A DNA stretch of 64,000 nt from contig OY292278.1 of NCBI GenBank assembly GCA_958496175.1, positions 38,936,001 to 39,000,000 on the forward strand. Reading direction: 5' to 3'. The notes below the pieces were generated by a model. The model saw only the letters and a program-made list of their open reading frames with translations. It did not search any database and was not told the DNA's origin. Shown piece after piece: positions 43,520 to 55,740 of this stretch. The position numbers and the translations under genes were made by a program. Numbering within the stretch: the stretch's first letter is position 1; each line of letters starts with the position of its first letter. Source of the DNA: Sisyra terminalis (Eukaryota > Arthropoda > Insecta > Neuroptera > Sisyridae).

Positions 43520-44608
43520 TAGACATCGGATTATATGCACTATTAAAATGCCAAAACATGCATGCAAATATGCACTAAAAAGGGCAAAATATGCACAATC
43601 AAAAAACTATTTATTTTTAGAATTTTCGTTTATTTTCACATTACATTTATCTTAATATACATAACTCTTCTCTACATATGTACAGTACTGAATTTGTCCG
43701 AAGCCCCAGACCTATTATCTAGAAATTTTGTGTCTTTTTTTGAATGGGAACCTGGATGGTTTAGATCCACAATTGAACCATATAGATAAAAAAGGTGCAA
43801 AGCAGAAAATGAACTTTCAACATCAACTTACGTTACCGGATAGAATTTGAAATTTCGCCAAATTTTCAGAGATCCTTTCAGAAATGCCGTTGATAAATAT
43901 ATCAATTTTCTTTATTCCAACAAGACGGGGGTTTTATATAAAACTGCATTTAATTTGCCACGAAATTATTGCAATAGTTAACTCAAAAAGGCGTTATTTT
44001 GTTTAATTTTTTTTTCGAATATTTCCATGGATTTACACAGAGGAATGTTTCTAGTTTCTCAATTGCATCGAGTATAACGCAGAAATTTGTTGCATTAAAA
44101 GCAATATTTTATTTGATTGAATAATCCACAAATAGCATGCATGAATTGATTGCAATGGAGTCTAATCTTTTTAATTGTCCAACTACTTTTTATGGCTTTG
44201 AAATTCTCATCATAAAACAATACAGCTTTCTATTAAGTTTCCTAGGTATTAATATTGGTTCTAGGGTTAGTGCAATGTTTGATAGTTGCTCTTTATATAC
44301 TTGTAGTTACCATAGCGATTTTAAAAGCACTTTTTTTGTAAAAAAAAAATAATTTATTGACTTTTCCGAACTCGTTTTTGATCATTTCTGCAACTCAATG
44401 TAATCCGTGGGCTAGATAGGTGATGAGAAGCAATATTGGGTACAATACTTTCAGAGCTTGACGTAAGGAGGACGTGTTGACATAACACAACAGACTTAAC
44501 TCGTATAATTACCGAAATAAGCTTTCTCAATAAAAAAGTACTAAAATATGCAATAACGACACAAAAATTGAATTATACGCAATGCAAATGGATATAATCC
44601 GATGTCTG
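43520..44608. mobile_element. hAT-type DNA element with perfect 8 bp TSD
   Basis: GTTATTAC at 43512-43519 and again at 44609-44616 is a perfect 8 bp target duplication. The ends are TAGACATCGGATTATATGCA and, reversed, CAGACATCGGATTATATCCA (18 of 20 identical). Near the left end several ATATGCA or CATGCA words repeat (43543-43592), as subterminal transposase-binding repeats often do. About 1.09 kb long, it carries no recognisable transposase; the three short frames within it have no motif. It is a non-autonomous or decayed element of the hAT superfamily by TSD length. A terminal fragment occurs at 28797-28882. Confidence 0.85.
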
Positions 44609-44616
44609 GTTATTAC

Positions 44617-47600
44617 AAAGGTTACAAAAATTTAAAGTTAAAAATTTTCTCGCGCTATAAAGGATTAGTTTTTTTTAGACTTAATTCATTTCAAATGATT
44701 AAAAATTAAGTGTATAGTCGTTCATTCCATGCTTATGAAGTATAATTGATTATTGAAGTCATAAACATACATTATGGACGTAAATTTCCTCAATACTTTC
44801 ACCAAATAGTCCTTTTTTGTAGAAGAACTCTGAAAACCGATTGAACTTTTATTAAAACCGCCGATTTTTAGGGAAAAGTTTCCTTATTAAGTTTTAGAGA
44901 AGATATTTAAGCAAACTGCATCAATGTTATTGAAGTGGAACTAAATTTTGCCAGCATTACAATATAGTGTGGCATAATATGTATTGAAACAGTTCCTATA
45001 AATAACAAAAGATTATACAAATCAGTGCACAGAAAACAAAGTTAAAATTATTGGTATTTTGCAAGAGATTTTGTAAAACTTTAAGGAGTTTATCGCGGTT
45101 ATTTAAGTAAAGGACTCGCTTATGCGGTATTAAATTGTTCAAGAAGTTATCGAATATTACGAAAATAGTGATAAAAGGTAATGAGTTTTGGCAAAAAATT
45201 TTATTCTTGGTTCGTTACAAAAATTTCAAGCCATTGAAAACAGTTGGATTAAGGTTTTTGCTATATTTAAACACCTATGTTTTGTTGAATTATTTAAGTT
45301 ATGATAATTTTATTGTTTTTCATTCAACTTTAAAAATTTTGAGTACCCTAGTTTTAAAGTTTATTACAGTCTTCTCTAAAATTGAAAAGTTCCCACTTTT
45401 ATGATTACAACATGGAAATTAACAAAAGAACTTAACGTTCTTACCATTTACGTTGTTTGATATCTACTCTATAGGGATAAGGAAACTACTCTCTTTTTTC
45501 TCGTAAGGTGTCAAATTAGCATACAAAAATTGTTATAGGAAGTGAAGAGAAAATTATGAGTAAAATTCTGAAATGATTTTGTAAAAGTTATTGGTAATGC
45601 AATGTGTGATATTGTCGGCCTAAAGTATTAACCTGCTAAGTCCATTTTTGATAATTTTTTTCTTTTTGATCCAATAGGAAAGGAATACAAAATTCTATCG
45701 AGTGAAAAACTGATAAATTACCTTAAATAAAGAAATTTCAGAATAAAATAAGAAATACAAACATGGTATGTATACTAACTTACGTGTCTTACATTCATTT
45801 TTTTCTTTCCCCTATAAAAACTGTTAAAATGAACTTAGCAGCTTAACACTTTTGGTCGGCGATTAGTAATAAAATTTTTTATGAATTGGAGGAATGACAG
45901 TTATATAATTCAAACTTCTTCTACTTAATTCGAAATTCTGGTTATTTAATTTTTGTTGGTTCCTTGAAATTTTCCATTGATACATTTAATTAAGTGCCTA
46001 TTTGGCAAACTGGACTCCAAAACTCCATGAGATCTATCCAAATAGTTTCTTCTTTTTCTATTAAGCACTAATTTATATTAGTGAACCGCTCTAACTATTG
46101 TATGGTTATTTATTGTTATATCATTTTTATTTATTCATGGTTATTTACTTTTTCTGTATTCTTAATTTTTTGGACTTTTTCAATTGATATTTTATTGGTC
46201 TCAACACAATTATGCATCAGTAGATTTTCTTTCTATAAATATAGCAATGTGAATGTGGTAATGAAAATATTTCGTAAAATTGTTAATTTTATTGTAAAAT
46301 ATGAAAAAATACTGCTTTTAAAGCTTTTAAGCTTTTTTTAGTAGCAACTTTGTAAAGTAAACCGTTATTTTTCTATTTTCTGACGGCTGGAAGGTTTAGT
46401 TTTACGCATAATTAAATTTTTTATTCTTACGTCATCCTTGACGTAATTTTCTAAATCAGGGTTGTCCATTTTTCTTTTTAAACTAGCGCAGCAATTTTCT
46501 TGGAAGATTCTAGTTTTCATTCTACAACATCAAATATAAATTCCAACTTTTTCTCTTCGAATATAATTCATGCAGTTAGTTTTACAACTTATTGGCTTTA
46601 CGTCGATTATAGTTCGTTCTTTGTTAACTCTTTTCAATACTTCCACGTTTGTGTTTCGATCATTTTATTTAGTTTTTTTTCCATTATGCTCCAAAACTTC
46701 ATTTTAAAACTCTTTAAATACTTCCTTATGAACTTGTCCCGCATTCGGGGCAAAACGGCTATTTAAAACTATTTAAAATTTATATTACTGTGTTCTAGGG
46801 CAATACAGGAATACATTATAAAAAATTTACAGAATACCATTTACCACATTAAAATTAGTTGATTAGTTTGAAAATTACATACTTTTAAAGAAATTCCTTT
46901 ATTACTTCCATAGAAAAAGGAGATTATACGTCCAGCCCTAATTTCTGCTAAGGCTTCTTCAAATATTTCTGTAGTATATGATCTTCGGTTTGTATTCCCA
47001 ACGTAATTTCGAACCTTTTCGTATCAAAATTTTTTTATAAATATAAATTTTCAGATAAAATATCAGAAGAATAACCTAAATACATGAACAGTACAAAGCT
47101 TTGGGATCTTACCCCGGTGGATGCTCCGGTCTTACCTCGTGCACTAATATAATCGAGACAAGATCAAAGTAGTGGTTCTTTCAGTACATTTAAAATAAAT
47201 GATGAAATTTATTAATTTAATATTAACTTTAAACAATATTCTGGACACTTACCAAAAATAATCTAAAAAAAAACAAAATTTTCCTAAAAAACGGCGACAC
47301 TTTGTTGGACGACTCTTAGGTCAGTTGCCCACTTCTCGAGAAGTTGTAGGTAATTTATAATAAATATATAATATAAAATAAAATAAAATTTATAGCTCAA
47401 ATAATATAAATACAAATACTTTTGTTTTTAATTTTAAGCGTGGTGTACATTGCATAAACCATCCAAGCAGCGTCTGTAGATCCCGATCTAGGATAAAGAT
47501 TTGTTTACGATATTGTAGTAGTTTATTGTAGTTGAGGAAAAATAGATGGCAATTCTTAAAAAACCCCGAAAATATGTAATAGGGTTATTCCCCGCATGCA

Positions 47601-48949
47601 AGAGAAATATCTATATGGATCGCCTCGTATTAATTTAATACAAGTTTCTACATATTAACTATTATATTCTCAATTATGTATGAATAAATATAGATCGATT
47701 ACGATCTTACCTCACTGCACCTAAGTGTTTTTACTTGAGACAAAACCATTGATGTTTCGTGAATATATAAAGACTTTTTTGTGGTGTCCCTTTAAAAAAG
47801 TTTGAATATCACTGGTGTGTTACATTAAAAGAATAGCAGCTTATTAGAAATATAAAACAGTATCTACCATAGATGTTTTCGTACTATAAAATTTATCAAT
47901 TAGATTTCAATTCCAAATCATCAAATTTTCAAAAGTTATCTCTTGTTAATCTTATCCTGTTACCAAGTAACCCAGAAAAAAGTTATAAAAAATTAAGCTC
48001 GAAATGTGTCAGCTAATAGATTTGTCCAAGTTGGAAGCTAAATGATTAAGAAAACGTCTGTTGACAGCATGTCAATTACTATCAAATGAATCTACCCGTA
48101 AGAATCAAATATTTTTTGCTAAGTTATCAAAAAAAAATACTTCTGAAAAGAAACATTTTTTGTAATCTTGCTTTTGGTTTATTAATCACCAAAAAAGAAG
48201 GTTGAAACTTCTGCGAAATATTTTGTTGAGGAAGAAAAAATTAATTTACAAACCAAATTTTTCTCTCGGAAAACTGTTCCACTGAATGGTTTTGAATAAA
48301 TTTTCATTTAAAAAAAAAAACGATTTTGCCTGCTGCAACGAATACGTAAGATAGACACGGAAACAAATTACCCACCTGACTATTTTTAAGTTTGAAATTA
48401 TGGCATTGAAATATACACAGAGCAATTATTGAGCGATACGTAACAACCATAATTACCGTTTCATCATAGCAATTTTCAATATTAACAAGTCATTTACATA
48501 CAATCACAATTAAAATTGAAAATATTTCTAAATATTACATACAACAATGAAAAAACGTCGGAATAAAGGAGGAAAAAAAAACACACAATATTTATAATAC
48601 GGAAATTCATTTCAATGAAAAGATTTGTCTCTGAGGAGATTTAAATAATATACAGAATAAGCACTTGTCTGGAACGCTTGAAGGGTTGACAAGAGGAAAT
48701 TTTCGATAAAAAATTTAAGAAGGATTTAGAATACTTCATAAGTTATTCAAACGACGGGAAATTTAAATGGCGAAAGAAAAAACTTCTTGAAAAGATTACG
48801 AAATAAAACGCTGACGAATTGAACGATTGTAGGCTTACAGTATACGAATTAGATCTCCGTTAAATTTCCCGTCTTTAATTTTTTATTTCGAATAAAAATT
48901 TAACAAGACCGATGAAAGTTTAAATTGAAAATTTCTTCCATAAACGATT
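44617..48949. other. AT-rich region without recognisable genes
   Basis: Frames at 45135-45404, 46081-46341 and 46500-46766 are F-, I-, Y- and S-rich low-complexity translations with no family resemblance. No TIRs or arrays were identified in this 4.3 kb. Confidence 0.5.
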
Positions 48950-49490
48950 TGTTTTTCCACGCCATTTTCCTTTTTCCAAAACAACACAATCTCTTGTCTG
49001 TACATCTATAGAGATCCCAAAGCATTATCCTTTTTACAATAACGACTTCTGAAGCACTCGTTCCCGTAAATTTTGTCTGGACACCGATATTCTAGGTTGG
49101 AAATATCGGGAGACGAGTCCATTGACGGGACCCTACTCATTCTTATGCGACTTACTCTTGTGCTTGAACCACTCGAAACGCGAATAGATCTGAGTGTTTT
49201 TCTTTTCCTTTTTCGTGCACAAAGCAGTCTTTTAGCCAAATTTATTTATTTCATGTGCCTCACTTTATAATAAAAAAAGGTTTCGGTTTTTCGATCGAGC
49301 GTAAAGTGGTTGCACAATACTTCAAAGCGCTTTCGAAAATGTCGCGAATTGAAGCTTTTCAAGCTATTCAATCATACAAGGATTCCAGTCGGTATAAAAT
49401 TACAATAGCAAAAAAAAAACCAAAACCCTTCATTTTTTGTCATCATTCCTCTACAATACCCGAATTAATTGAAAATTTATTATATTGACA
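48950..49490. other. GC-richer block with a protein-like minus-strand frame
   Basis: Minus strand 49239-49006 encodes 77 codons, with a serine/arginine-rich stretch followed by MDSSPDISNLEYRCPDKIYG and a stop. The composition is more protein-like than other frames in the window and the DNA is less AT-rich. A possible acceptor (CACTCAG before ATCTATTCG, minus) lacks a pyrimidine tract. A plus-strand frame overlaps it (49073-49270) and another follows (49255-49488). I do not recognise the protein. It may be a terminal exon of a host gene or chance. Confidence 0.25.
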
Positions 49491-50395
49491 ATGTTATTCT
49501 TTGGCCGTTAGGGTGAATTCATATTCGTCGCTGTATACCAACGCCAGGTTTGTCAACTTAAACACTAATATTGTTATAGTAATTTGCAACTGTGTTTACA
49601 ATTAATATACTTGGCCCAATCTGTAATTTGTGGTTGTTAAAACAACGTGAATTTCGAAATTTAATTTACCTAGTCCCAATTAAACAAGACTCGTTTTCAC
49701 TGGGAAATTATTTGTTTCCACTCACAAACTTCGGTCGGAACAGTGCTGTATTTGATGTTCATATGGTGGAAAGTATGATTGAGTTAGAAACTTCTACTGT
49801 GGAAAGTCCGAAAGTTTCTTTTAGAGTCAAAATTAGTAGAAAATTTTTAACAATTTTCTCTTCAAATTATTTTTCTCAATAAATTTGTACTCGTAATTCA
49901 ATTAGAGAATTAAAAGAGAAAACATATACTTATAAAAGCTCTAAAAAGGTTATAATATAATCCAATATAAATAGAAATATAATCCAAACATTGCATTAAA
50001 GGTATTAACTTAAAGCTCAAATAATTAACAGTTCCTAAAAAGTAAAAATCAGAATAATAATAAGACAATGACCTAAATTTAATAACTGAAGTTCTAAAGT
50101 TCATGGAAACTTTCAATAGTTTAATGAATAAAATAACGAGTAGATGGGGCTAATGATAGAACTAAGTGGATTTCCTATATAAACAAAAGTGTGTAATTAT
50201 TAGACTCAAGACAACTCAAGAGAAAAAAAAACACATTTTTGCTTTTAAATGTCATAAATTTAAAAATTACAATAATTTCATTCGTTTAATATTTTGTGTG
50301 GTACTCTTTATTGCTTATAATTTATTTTTCTCATCTTGGCATGCTCTATACTATTTTTTCCATTTATATTTTATTATGATGCCAAATCTTAATGA
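49491..50395. other. Spacer, no gene seen
   Basis: AT-rich; the 96-codon frame at 49592-49882 has no recognised motif. Confidence 0.5.
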
Positions 50396-50399
50396 GTTC

Positions 50400-50735
50400 A
50401 GTAATTAGATCCACCTGTGTTGTAAGAGTTTATTTTTTTAGTTTTTTCTTCACAATGGTCCAAAAATTTTCTATGGGATTAGCATCAGGAGTATTTCCTG
50501 GCCAAAGAGGCACATTGATGTTAGAATTTTTGAGGAAATCCATAACTTTTTTTGACTTTATGGCAAGAAGCTCCATCCTCCATCCAAGATAAAATTTTCT
50601 TCCGGAAACTACTCTTTAGTTTGAGGCAATAACCTTGTTTCCAAGACTTCTATATATTGGTCTTACCTCTTAGTATATTCCACAATGTATATCCTACCGA
50701 TACCTTTTGCTGACATGGAGCTTCAAACCATAACA
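50400..50735 (-). pseudogene. Tc1-like transposase relic
   Basis: Read on minus from about 50735, MVWSSMSAKGIGRIYIVE corresponds to the VWGAMSYHG..G block and YIEVLETRLLPQ to the conserved segment after it. Near 50590, KILSWMEDGASCHK holds the second catalytic aspartate. After a one-base frameshift in an A-run, NVPLWPGNTPDANPIENFW holds the third catalytic residue, a glutamate. Ignoring the extra base there are 34 residues between D and E, the DD34E spacing of Tc1. The N-terminal third is missing. The relic ends where the hairpin-family element begins (about 50735), suggesting that the latter inserted into it. Stops and the frameshift make it inactive. Confidence 0.85.
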
Positions 50736-51378
50736 AGAGCTACGGAAAAATAATAAATAAAAAACTTGTAGAGAATTTGATTTCCCACAAAAAAATTCAT
50801 GTAGACCAAATCGTTAAGATCAATATTAAACGAGATATTAAGCCGAGATTAACGAGATATTGATTTAAACTTTAAATCAATGATCGGCAAAAATTTCACA
50901 GAAAAATCAATTCAAGGCTTAATATCTCGTTTAAAATTGATCTTAGCGATTTGGTCTACATGAACTTTTTTGTAGGAAATCAAATTCTCTACAAGTTTTT
51001 TATTTATTATTTTTCCGTTACTCTTGTTATTTACGAGATAAAGCAATGAAAAATCAAGTTCAGTGGCCCGTACTACCTCACCGGTGTGAGTTACGACTTT
51101 GTCGCAATGGGCACTTTTGTAGAGCGTTTAATTCTGAGAAAAAACCATCTTTGGTAAAAGCGATCTCATGAAATGCCGCTGAGATATAGAAATTTAAAAA
51201 TAAAAAATCAGAGTCTCCGTGTATTTTCAATGGGAAATCTTTACACGTCTTGGTCGAGGACTTAAAATTAATATTAAGGGCTCAAACTTTCAGAGATTTT
51301 TTTTTTGGTATTTTCAACAAAATTTCACGATGGGACCAAAAAAAAAAAAAGTCAAAAAAAAAATCACCCTAATATATA
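50736..51378. mobile_element. Hairpin-family element, rearranged copy
   Basis: The right part (50930-51378) matches the middle and right arm of the 20.9 kb element: AATATCTCG, GCCCGTACTACCTCACC, GGCACTTTTGTAGAGC, TTAATATTAAGGGCTCAAAC, TTCAACAAAATTTC, and the CACCCTAATATATA end. The left part is different. 50736-50860 is an inverted copy of 50905-51035, with GTAGACCAAATCGTTAAGATC against GATCTTAGCGATTTGGTCTAC, and GTAGAGAATTTGATTTCC against its mirror. So this copy lost its true left arm and instead folds on an internal inverted duplication. Confidence 0.7.
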
Positions 51379-51602
51379 TATAAATATATGGATAGAAAAC
51401 TCAATCGACCAACGTTTTCCCATTTCAGTTTAATAGACTGCAGTTTCTCCGTAAGTTATGTTTGATTATGACATTAAATAAAGCTCAGGGTTTTGTCACT
51501 TAAAGCAACAGGAATCAATCTAAAGAGACACTCCTCCTCAAACGACCTTAACCTAGCGACCAAGAGTTGTTAGCACCTGAAGGAAAAGTCTTGAATGACT
51601 TA

Positions 51603-52513
51603 TAAAAGATGTACCAACAAGAGCGCCGAATTTAAAGCTATCATTTTGTTAATACGAGTTGTACAGTGATTTTTTTTGACAGTTTTCACGTAGAGACCTT
51701 GCAATTTAAGAATATGGAAAAGTATTTAAACGAAAAACGTTTAATTTTTGTAAAAACACGTTACAAAATGGTGAAAGTTTTGTTAAAACAGTTCACTTAA
51801 TTACATGAAGTTTTCGGTCGGAATAATGCTCCAATTAAATCAATAGTGAGGTGTTAAGTTACAAAATTTGAGAATGAATTTACGCTAATGGATCAGAAGA
51901 TCGTTTGTTCTCCGTTGTCCTTGTCGGTTCTTGGAAGATATGGCCATATTAAGGGAATTTGTGGTAGAGAATCTGGGAATTTCTATTCGTCATCGTGGCA
52001 GGATAACGAAGTTTTGTGGCCTGAATTGGATGTTATAGGATGTAAAGGATATGTTTTTCCTACAAGACGATGCAACCTGCCACACAAAATGCCAAAAAAA
52101 AAATGGTGTTACTATACACCAAGATTCCAGACCTTGCCATTCCTCGACTTTGCGTTCAACAGTGGGCATAAAGATCGTGAAATCTAACACCGAAGAACTT
52201 TATTGATTGGAGCTATGTGAAGGAAAAGGTATATGCAAATAAACCAACGAGAGTTGAACATCTTAAAGAAGAAATACAGTGCATTATTGGTGAAATACAG
52301 CCATATTTAAACGAAAACATTATACGAAATTTCAACAAAGAATAATCTTTTGCCAGAGGTTTTGTGGTGATCATTAGCCTGGTGTTAAATTTAACGTTTA
52401 ATTGGAACTATTTTTCTTTATATTGAAATTAAAATAATTGCTTGATTCAAAAAAAAATTAATGTCTCTTTTTCTTTAAAATTAAATATGGCGCTCTTGTT
52501 GGGGCATTCTTTA
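51603..52513 (+). mobile_element. Mariner-like transposon, defective
   Basis: TIRs: the left TAAAAGATGTACCAACAAG continues GAGCGCC; the reverse complement of the right gives TAAAGAATGCCCCAACAAG then GAGCGCC. TA lies at both outer ends. Inside is a plus-strand transposase relic. MEKYLNEKRLIFVKTRY (about 51715) and LLKQFT resemble the N terminus, FLQDDATCHTKC (about 52058) carries the second catalytic aspartate, and EHLKEEIQCIIGEIQP the C-terminal helix region. Several stops and frameshifts are present, and length is about 910 bp, shorter than intact. TIR sequence differs from the 3263 element, so this is a separate family of the same superfamily. Confidence 0.8.
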
Positions 52514-52515
52514 TA

Positions 52516-55500
52516 AACAGTACTTATTTTTATTAAGATACTATAATTGTGTATTTCTTTATGTACTGCATCAAATCTAATAATAAAATAACGTAAATTA
52601 TTAGCTGTAATAAGTATAAAAACAAGAAAATATGTAAATATTATTGTAGTTTAACTTTACAGACGTTAGTAAACAATTTATTTAAAAATGCGATTAAATC
52701 TTTTGAGCCTATATCGAATATACTAAAAAAAATATTCCAATCATATTTTAAGTCTAGTTTTTATAATTCGTCCAGGGAAGCGGGCGAAGGCTAGTTGTTA
52801 TATAAAACTTCTGTATTGATTAATATTTATTACTTACATGTACTAAAAATACGATTGAATAAAGTTTTTATGCTATCAATAATTTCAATATATCATTCGA
52901 ATATAAAGTTGGTTTGATTTTTATTCAAGTAAGGCTTAAGAAAAATATTTTTTTTAAATTCTTTCCGAGGATAAAAGTACTAGGTATTTGTAAGCAAAAA
53001 AATTTCCTAAAGTTTATATTTTATGGAAGATATTTTAAAAAAATAATTTAATTCATCATTAAAGAATCCATTCATTTTAATTTAACCACAAGAGCGATTT
53101 TGGTGTCTTTTGCAACTCCATAAAATGCACTTTTATTTATACTATTAGTTATTTTTGCTTTGTTTGACATTAACCAATATCTGTGATTTCGTCTGGATGG
53201 CATAAATACTAACAAAATTTTTAATTTAGATTTGCTGTTAGCCACTAAATATGGAAATTTTTGCCACGATTATTATGCTTCATTGCTAGCGATAAATCTG
53301 TAGAAAAAACATTATCAACATAGTAGTCTCCCACTTCGACCTGATTCCCCTGGTGAACTGCAAGAAAAACGTTGAAAATTTGAAATTGAAAAAAAAATTG
53401 TTTGTTATTTATGTTCCTTAGGAAAATTTTATATTATTTCTCTGTCTTGGTTTTGCACATAGTATTCATGAATTCAATGAAAAATCATATGAACTTGAAC
53501 AAAGCAGGAAGAGAAAAAAAACACGGTCTATCAACGCTATATGAATTTCTTCTTGAAATATTTCTTGCAGTGTAATGTTAAGGTGACCTTACCCGTCGTA
53601 ATAGGGATAATTTAGCTGTAAATTATGGACGCAATTCATTTTTTTCGCAGATTAATTTTAGAAAATGAATCGCCTGAAATAGATTTTATTTTTATTTTAA
53701 GTATTTCAAATTGGATTTTGACGTAACGTTTTTTCAAATTTATAAATAAAAAAATACGTCCTAATTTCGGCTCATACATACATATACGATTTTGATCGAT
53801 AATACCGAGATTTAAATGTGATAGTCCCAAAAAATTAGAGTCGTTAATAAAAAAAAATGACCAATTACTAAAAATAGAAGATATAAGTTTATTTTTATGT
53901 TCCTTAAAATTTGATGAAAATGATTTTTTAGGCAAACTATCAACGAATGGGAAATTTAAAAGGAAGTAATTTCAAATAAGATGTGTCATATCAATTTCTC
54001 AAAGAAATATAAAAAGCATATTTTAAATTTGACTACGTGAGAAACTTTCAAGTCCAATCCACTTTAAAGTCTTATAAATAGATTTTTTTATTACAATATT
54101 GTGATCAAAAACATTAACTTCAAAGATGATTTTTTTATGAATTCTAAAGAACATACCGGTGAAATTTGGTACAACATAAGCAACATAGTTGTCCAGGTAC
54201 TGTGTTTTAATACTGCATTACGACATTTAACTCTATTTCTATATCAGAGAAGTTCCTCTATTCCATCATAATAAGTTAATGTGTAAACAAGTTAATGTGC
54301 TAATGTTAAATTAACAATATCATTGTGTTGAATCTTATCCATATAAATTTATTATTCGTTAGGGTTGCCAACATTGAATCATTGTTGATCGGGGGAAAAA
54401 TTGATTTGAAGAATTAATTTTGTTCAATTAAAATTGTGAACTTTTGATTTTTTATTGAAAACCTGGAGTTCAGAGAAACATTACTTAGCTGGTTTAAAAT
54501 ACCTATGTTGATAATCCAAATATTTGTAGATTATTTTTCTGTATTTTGGATGAAAACAAAAGTATTTCGATGATATATTTTTAAATTTTACGTTTCTTCT
54601 TATTTTTTAACACCTTCAAGCGAAACAAGAACGAAAAATAAAAATTATAATAAAATTATCCACTATCATCTTATATTATCCAAGCCAATTATGAGAAGTG
54701 AGGTGCGGAGCAAAAGATACCCAGCCAAATTGATCAAACAAGAGGAAACTTTCCAAAAGTGAAAAAAAAATTCTGGGATTGAACTTTATTCTTTGAACTA
54801 CAGTTAAAAATGACTTATATGTTTTCTATTGCCTTGCATGGAATGAAAGAAAGGACTCTCATCCTGAGTCTAAAGGACAAAATTAACCCGTTTGAAATTC
54901 AGGTGTATCCTGAAAATGGGTAGGAGGATCCACAAGTGGTATGAAGAAATACTAGCTACATTAAACACTTAAAAAATCATCATTCAGGGTCGGATTAAAA
55001 AAATAAATGTTATGGGAATAAAAAAGACATCCTGGTTGGCCAAATTCCGTAGGTGGTTCAACAAAAATACGAAAGGATGCGATATCTACATAAATTTATA
55101 GTTGACCATAATAATTGCCAATTTTTTGCATTGAAGGGGCTCCAGAAAAAGAAGATTAACTATTTTTGAGAAATACAAATTTGTAGAATAATATTATAGT
55201 TTAATAAACAATATTACGCTAATATTATTGAAAAAATTTTAATGACAGGTTAAGTATTTATAACTAATGATTTTTCATTTAATTTTATACTATATTCTCT
55301 AAAGTATTGTAAATCAACAAATTATGTACTTGTGGATAGTTCCTGAAGAAGTTTTAAATTTGAAAATATAACATTAAATTATTTTTAATTATTTTCATAT
55401 ATATTATATTACTTGTATGAATTTTTGCAATAGGAATTTCTTAAATCTAAATAAACTTGGTGTAATATTTTCTCTTTTAAGGAAACCTTTAATATTAAAA

Positions 55501-55605
55501 TATTATTTTTTTAATTTCTGTTAATGGATCAAATTTAAATGGAAGAACAAAGCATACAAGATAGATCCATAATTAGGATAAAATAAACAAGACAAACTTA
55601 AAGTA
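52516..55605. other. AT-rich region without recognisable genes
   Basis: No protein motif in the 99-codon minus frame (53636-53935) or elsewhere. Around 52770-52800 the minus strand reads AACTAGCCTTCGCCCGCTTC, a word resembling ends of dispersed insect repeats and the GTAGTTGCCCGTTGC tag near 6970. Too little is present to classify. Confidence 0.45.
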
Positions 55606-55609
55606 CTAT

Positions 55610-55740
55610 AGTTATATGGCTAGGAAAATTGGGGAAATGAAACTACTAATAGTTGAGGAGGAAGTGAAAGCAAAGAATAGCAGAGGAAAATCGGTCATAC
55701 GTTGGACTGATCGTATAAGAGCTTATTGGTCACTTATTGC
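55610..55740 (+). pseudogene. LINE ORF2 C-terminal relic
   Basis: From 55610 the plus strand reads SYMARKIGEMKLLIVEEEVK, then NSRGKSVIRWTDRIRAYW. This matches the GHIARR...LIVxGxVxGxRxRGRSPxRWxDxI pattern found at the C terminus of many insect non-LTR retrotransposon proteins. The RT itself is not preserved upstream. Together with 25169-25345 it shows two independent LINE 3' tails. Confidence 0.6.

Noticed and set aside
46081..46766. Two membrane-protein-like hydrophobic frames
   Set aside because: Hydrophobic F/I/Y/L-rich translations are typical of T-rich noncoding DNA; no family motif and no matching start context.
55334..55380. CCTGAAGAAGTTTTAAATTTGAAAA-like sequence as a sixth hammerhead copy
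   Set aside because: Only the first box fits; stem II is weak and no palindromic ACGT or stem I follows. It may be an eroded copy but cannot be supported.
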